Source of the DNA: Stieleria maiorica
GTDB taxonomy: Bacteria > Planctomycetota > Planctomycetia > Pirellulales > Pirellulaceae
Assembly: GCF_008035925.1 (NCBI RefSeq)
Contig: NZ_CP036264.1
Coordinates: 5,392,402 to 5,456,401, forward strand
Length of the DNA stretch: 64,000 nucleotides
Direction: 5' to 3'
Position 1 is the first letter of the stretch. Every line of letters begins with the position of its first letter. The notes under the pieces were generated by a model. It ran no database searches. It worked only from the letters and a program-made list of their open reading frames with translations, and was not told where the DNA came from. The position numbers and the translations under genes were made by a program. Of the stretch, positions 59,743-64,000 are shown in pieces.

Positions 59743-62421
59743 ATGCGTTTTGTCTTCGTCGTTTTACTTGGTCTGCTCGTTTTCACTCCCAAGGCAAAGT
59801 CGGCCGATGAGATTCGCGCCGACCTTTTGATCGTCGGTGGCACCGAATCGGGTTGGGCATCCGCCATCCAAGCGGCGCGTTTGGGCGTCCCCAGAATTGT
59901 AATTGTGCATGACGGCCGCTGGCTGGGCGGCCAATTCACCGAACAAGCACTCGCCTGTGTCGACGAGAACAAGGGCGTCGGCAAAGTCGGCTGGGGCGTG
60001 GACTGGCACCCGATGAAGCGTTCTTTTCACCGCTTCGGCCTGTTCAAAGAATTAATGGATCGCATCGAAGCCTTCAACACCGAAAAATACGGCTCCCCGA
60101 TGCCGGGCAGGCCCCACCACGGGCCGTCGACCTTTCGGCCGGCAGAAGCAGAAGCGATTTTTCGCGAGATGCTTAATCCCTACCTCGCCAACGGGCAAGT
60201 CACCCTGATCACCGATCGCTATCCAGTCCGCGCCGACGTCGACCGATCGGCGTCGATCCCCGAATTGACAGGGCTTTGGTTCGCGCCGGTCGACAGCACC
60301 GTCGCGGACCTACACGTGCAAGCGAAACTCACCATCGACGCGTCGGACTGGGGAGATGCGATCCAGGTCTCCGGAGCCGCGTTTGAATATGGTCCGGACC
60401 CACCGTCGCGCTACGGCGAACCCAGTGCCCCAGAAAACGCGCCACCGAACGAGATGAACCCGATCACCTGGGCGATGATCGTTGCAGAATCAAACGATGA
60501 AACACCGATCGAGAAGCCGAAACGATTTGACGATCGAAACTACCCCCGCGCGACCCGATTCAGCTTGGATACCTATCGCGACTTGGATTGGGACGTCGAC
60601 AACATCCACCTGGGCGCGATCAAACATTGGCCCGACGCTAAAGAGACCTCCAATCGGCAATTGACGGTCTATTCTGTTCGCCGAATCGTTGAGGGCCGAA
60701 CCAGTCGTGACGGCAAAACGGCCATCCTGCTGAATTACATGAATGGCCAAGATTACCCGCTGGAACGGTTGCCGGCCCATGTCGCAGCAGCACTCGATGC
60801 TACCGAACCCGGCGCGTCGACCAAGAACATTGTGATCCTGTCGCGACCACAGCGTGAGATCATTTTTCGCGATGCCAAGCAGCATGCCCTCGGCGTGTTG
60901 TACCACCTGCAAAACTTCGTCCATGATCGAGCGGCCGATAAAACAAACTCCTTCCGTCGGTTTCATTTGAGTGACGAGTTCGGCACACCGGACCACCTGC
61001 CACCTAAGCCTTACATCCGCGAATCATTGCGTCTGAAAGCGATGTACATGATGCGCGAGCAAGACGGGCGCAATCGTGACGGAGCGACAAAGAACAAGGC
61101 GACGGAACGTTATGCAGCAGTGATGTATCCCGATGGGCTGTTTGCATGGCAGTTCCACTACGATTTTCACCGCACGGGGCGCACTTATTTGGTCAGCGAA
61201 AACATCGATGCCAACGCGAAACACAATCGCAGCGAAAACAAAGGACCATGGATCGATTACCACAAACCACTGCGGCACACGAATTTCTTAAGTGACCGCA
61301 GCGTGTTCCCGCTGCGAAGTCTCGTTCCCGAACAATTCAACGGCCTGCTCGGCGCCCAAGGCAACGTCGGTTTCAGCAGCATCGTCAGCGCCGCGATCCG
61401 ATTGCATGACCAGCGGATTCACGTCGGACAAGCCGCCGGAGCGACCGCGGCGGTGGCCTTGCGTTCTGGCGTCACCCCGCGTCAAATCCCCTACGACCGC
61501 GAACTCTTGGAGTCCGTCCGCCACGCATTGTGCGGCGAAGTTGAGTCGTCGACTGCGATCCTGCTGTGGCCCTTCCGCGATTTGGAGCCCAGCCATCCGG
61601 CATTTGTGGCAATCAATCGTTTGGCCGCGTTGAGATTGCTTCCGCTGGGACTTCGCGATGTTGACTTTCGGCCCGACGATCCGGCCAGCCCGGAATGGAT
61701 TGCCAAGGTCGTCGCCCGAAGTGACCAAACGCAGGGGCCGGCACAGTGGACCGGGGGCAGTCGCGGTGAGTTTTGTCGCTGGTGGTGGCCTCGCGTCGAA
61801 CAACAAGGCTGGGAATCTTGGCAAATCCAAGATCACTCCACCGACGACGCGGATGGCGATGGGATTCCGGATCGCGACGACGCGCTGCTGTTCACGCCCA
61901 ACACACCGATTCGGTTTGAAATTGAACGACGCGAGTTGCCGCCCGATCGAGATGGCGTTCCCCAACCGATCGACGATCTTGATCGCGCCATTGATTTCTG
62001 CGGCCCGAACGTCCGCCAAGCTGCAGGGTTCGTCGCCGACCGCGGGCAAGTTTTTCAGCGTGAACGTGGTTTCGGATGGACGCAAGACCATCAACAAAAC
62101 CATCGCTCGCGAAATCGGATCGAAGGCCCGGGCGACACGTTCCTGTTTACCCGCTCCAGAGCACGCTGGGAATGTCTGCTGCCCAACGGAAATTACCGCC
62201 TCACCGTCTGTGTCGGCGATTCCGCACACGACCAGTCGTCGCAATCGGTTTCTTTCGAAGGACAGCCGTTGATCGACCAACACGACACCGCCGAGGGCGA
62301 ATTCATCGAGGCAACCGGCGAGGTCGCGGTCCAGGACGGCGTATTGACGATGGACATCGGCTCCGGCATCGAGGGCTGCAATACCTGCGTTAACTGGCTG
62401 CAGATCCAAGGTCCTCTCTAG
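59743..62421 (+). CDS. Secreted FAD-dependent oxidoreductase
   Basis: An 892-residue protein with a signal peptide (MRFVFVVLLGLLVFTPKAKSA). The Rossmann motif ADLLIVGGTESGWASAIQAARLG (about 27-48) binds FAD, and WLGGQFTEQ and GNVGFSSIVSAAIRLHDQRIHVGQAAGATAA are also typical. This is the FAD-dependent family (PF12831-like) seen with planctomycete polysaccharide genes. The C-terminus has DADGDGIPDRDDALLF, a calcium-binding-like repeat, then a carbohydrate-binding-like beta domain. Substrate unknown. The next gene, a sulfatase, follows in the same direction. Confidence 0.85.
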   Translation: MRFVFVVLLGLLVFTPKAKSADEIRADLLIVGGTESGWASAIQAARLGVPRIVIVHDGRWLGGQFTEQALACVDENKGVGKVGWGVDWHPMKRSFHRFGLFKELMDRIEAFNTEKYGSPMPGRPHHGPSTFRPAEAEAIFREMLNPYLANGQVTLITDRYPVRADVDRSASIPELTGLWFAPVDSTVADLHVQAKLTIDASDWGDAIQVSGAAFEYGPDPPSRYGEPSAPENAPPNEMNPITWAMIVAESNDETPIEKPKRFDDRNYPRATRFSLDTYRDLDWDVDNIHLGAIKHWPDAKETSNRQLTVYSVRRIVEGRTSRDGKTAILLNYMNGQDYPLERLPAHVAAALDATEPGASTKNIVILSRPQREIIFRDAKQHALGVLYHLQNFVHDRAADKTNSFRRFHLSDEFGTPDHLPPKPYIRESLRLKAMYMMREQDGRNRDGATKNKATERYAAVMYPDGLFAWQFHYDFHRTGRTYLVSENIDANAKHNRSENKGPWIDYHKPLRHTNFLSDRSVFPLRSLVPEQFNGLLGAQGNVGFSSIVSAAIRLHDQRIHVGQAAGATAAVALRSGVTPRQIPYDRELLESVRHALCGEVESSTAILLWPFRDLEPSHPAFVAINRLAALRLLPLGLRDVDFRPDDPASPEWIAKVVARSDQTQGPAQWTGGSRGEFCRWWWPRVEQQGWESWQIQDHSTDDADGDGIPDRDDALLFTPNTPIRFEIERRELPPDRDGVPQPIDDLDRAIDFCGPNVRQAAGFVADRGQVFQRERGFGWTQDHQQNHRSRNRIEGPGDTFLFTRSRARWECLLPNGNYRLTVCVGDSAHDQSSQSVSFEGQPLIDQHDTAEGEFIEATGEVAVQDGVLTMDIGSGIEGCNTCVNWLQIQGPL

Positions 62422-62482
62422 TTCAGGCTACAATCTGTCACCTGCGACTCCCACCCATTCTCTCTCCGAAACACGTTCAGCC

Positions 62483-64000
62483 ATGAAAACGATCTTCACC
62501 TTGCTTTTCGCCGTGGCCACCTTTGTCGTCGTATCACCACCCTCCTACGCCGCCGATCAACCAAACATCATGGTTTTCTTGGTTGACGACATGGGAATGA
62601 TGGACACGTCCGTCCCCTTTTTGACCGATGACGCGGGCAACCCCAAACGCTACCCGCTGAACGACTACTACCGCACCCCTGGCATGGAGCGATTGGCGGC
62701 CCAAGGCGTCCGATTCAACCAGTTCTATGCGATGAGCGTGTGTTCGCCGACGCGGGTGAGCATCATGACGGGCCAGAACGCGGCCCGACACCGAACCACC
62801 AACTGGATCAATCCGCGACAGGACAACCGCGGAACAAACGGCGCGCCGGATTGGAATTGGACGGGACTGAAAGAAGGCGATGTGACCCTGCCGGGCCTGT
62901 TGAGAGGACAGGGCTACACGACGATCCACGTCGGCAAGGGGCACTTTGGGCCGACCGGTTATGAAGGTGCCGAGCCCTTGAACCTGGGCTTTGATGTCAA
63001 CGTTGCCGGAGCCGCATTTGGAGCCCCCGGCAGCTACTACGCGGAAAAGAACTACGGGGCGGCGACCAAGCGTGCCCACCATGCCGTTCCGGGTTTGGAA
63101 CAGTATCACGGCAGTGACACGTTTTTAACCGAGGCGCTGACCATCGAGGCCAAGAAACGTGTGACCGAGACGGTGCAAGCGGACAAGCCGTTCTACCTGT
63201 ACTTTTCCCACTACGCCGTCCACGCCCCGTTTGATTCCGATCCGCGTTTCGCCGACCACTACAAGGACTCCGGCAAACCCGCCAATGCTCAAGCGTTTGC
63301 CACGTTGATCGAAGGGATGGACAAATCGCTCGGTGACATGTTGGACCATTTCGAAGAACTGGGAGTCGCGGAAAACACACTGATCTTTTTCCTGGGAGAC
63401 AACGGCAGCGATGCGCCGCTGGGACATCAGCATGCCGTCGCCTGTGCCGAACCGCTGCGTGGCAAGAAAGGCGCCCACTACGACGGCGGAATGCGAGTGC
63501 CACTGATCGCCGCTTGGGCCAAACGCAATCCCGACAACGTGCATCAGCAAACACTGAAGATCCGTGCCGGCGCGATCCAGCATCAAGTCGCATCGGTCGA
63601 AGACTTGTTCCCCACGTTGATGCAATTCACTGCCACAAAAGTGCCGCAAAACCACGTCGTCGATGGCTCTCCCCTGCAAGCGCTGTTGACCGGGGAACCC
63701 GATGCGAAGCGTCCACAACAGTTTTTGATGCACTATCCACACGGACCGCACCGCAGCAACTACTTCACCGTTTGGCGCGACGGCGATTGGAAAGTCATCT
63801 ATCACGCGTTGCCGGAAACCAAGACAAGCGGCGGACACATTCAGTTCGCCGACGGTAACTATGAATTATTTAATTTGGCCGATGATCCGTTCGAATCCAC
63901 CAATCTGGCGAAGTCCCGGCCGGAGGTGCTGAAGCAAATGATGCAGGGAATGATCGCCGCGCTCCAACAGCATGACGCGGTGTACCCGATCGACGATTCC
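62483..64000 (+). CDS. Secreted sulfatase, C-terminus cut by window edge
   Basis: ATG 62483 starts a signal peptide (MKTIFTLLFAVATFVVVSPPSYAA). 506 residues are visible with no stop. IMVFLVDDMGMMDTSVPF, AMSVCSPTRVSIMTGQ (C87), GKGHFGPTGY and LGDNGS are present; the usual GKWH is changed to GKGH, so one active-site residue differs. It is otherwise a normal S1 sulfatase and lies 61 bp after the FAD oxidoreductase, so possibly cotranscribed with it. Confidence 0.9.
   Translation, partial: MKTIFTLLFAVATFVVVSPPSYAADQPNIMVFLVDDMGMMDTSVPFLTDDAGNPKRYPLNDYYRTPGMERLAAQGVRFNQFYAMSVCSPTRVSIMTGQNAARHRTTNWINPRQDNRGTNGAPDWNWTGLKEGDVTLPGLLRGQGYTTIHVGKGHFGPTGYEGAEPLNLGFDVNVAGAAFGAPGSYYAEKNYGAATKRAHHAVPGLEQYHGSDTFLTEALTIEAKKRVTETVQADKPFYLYFSHYAVHAPFDSDPRFADHYKDSGKPANAQAFATLIEGMDKSLGDMLDHFEELGVAENTLIFFLGDNGSDAPLGHQHAVACAEPLRGKKGAHYDGGMRVPLIAAWAKRNPDNVHQQTLKIRAGAIQHQVASVEDLFPTLMQFTATKVPQNHVVDGSPLQALLTGEPDAKRPQQFLMHYPHGPHRSNYFTVWRDGDWKVIYHALPETKTSGGHIQFADGNYELFNLADDPFESTNLAKSRPEVLKQMMQGMIAALQQHDAVYPIDDS

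Noticed and set aside
61288-62409. 373-residue minus-strand frame inside the FAD oxidoreductase
   Set aside because: It is a shadow of the GC-rich coding strand; the plus-strand protein has FAD motifs and continuous homology-like features.

Overview
The window looks like a chromosome segment from a planctomycete of the Pirellulaceae type (Rhodopirellula or a relative). The signs are five secreted sulfatases, the planctomycete families DUF1501, DUF1552, DUF1559 and DUF1592-type cytochrome, many Tat or Sec signal peptides, a PEP-CTERM protein, a Cache-domain Ser/Thr kinase, and wide gene spacing with short palindromic repeats. Species assignment is inference.

Layout. 1-1529: a histidine kinase cut by the window edge (minus strand). 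1530-2837: no ordinary gene, but a compact unit at 2144-2327 with an extreme Shine-Dalgarno sequence, several hairpins and a strong terminator. 2838-19675: a 16.8-kb integrated element bounded by identical 43-bp repeats that match the 5' half of a tRNA-Arg(TCT) gene; the intact tRNA lies at its right edge (19637-19710). Apart from one cargo gene (3186, PD-(D/E)XK-like) and a nuclease lipoprotein (6014), all of its genes lie on the minus strand, many with ATGA or TGATG overlaps. It carries a tyrosine recombinase, small HTH proteins, a primase-helicase, an ERCC4-type nuclease, zinc-binding proteins and a tail tape measure protein. I find no terminase, portal or capsid gene, so it is either a decayed prophage or a satellite-like element.

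19711-27024: chromosomal accessory genes: small secreted protein, DcaP-like porin, esterase, sulfatase and PEP-CTERM protein, separated by palindromic repeat clusters. 27040-31726: a probable exopolysaccharide operon (GT2 synthase, GH26-like hydrolase, membrane acyltransferase). 31752-43744: Cache-domain Ser/Thr kinase, Gfo/Idh/MocA oxidoreductase, gamma-glutamylcyclotransferase-like protein with a zinc knuckle, DUF1559 pseudopilin with a small lipoprotein, hypothetical coiled-coil protein, class 3 lipase, EamA transporter, and NhaC-type antiporter.

44051-64000: planctomycete secreted-degradation genes: cytochrome DUF1592 / DUF1552 / ankyrin operon, two tandem sulfatases, lipoprotein, amidohydrolase, another sulfatase, a REP-associated transposase between two palindromic repeat clusters, DUF1501, a FAD oxidoreductase, and a fifth sulfatase that runs off the right edge. 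Together the chromosomal genes suit a marine or surface-living degrader of sulfated polysaccharides. The integrated element is the main accessory region.
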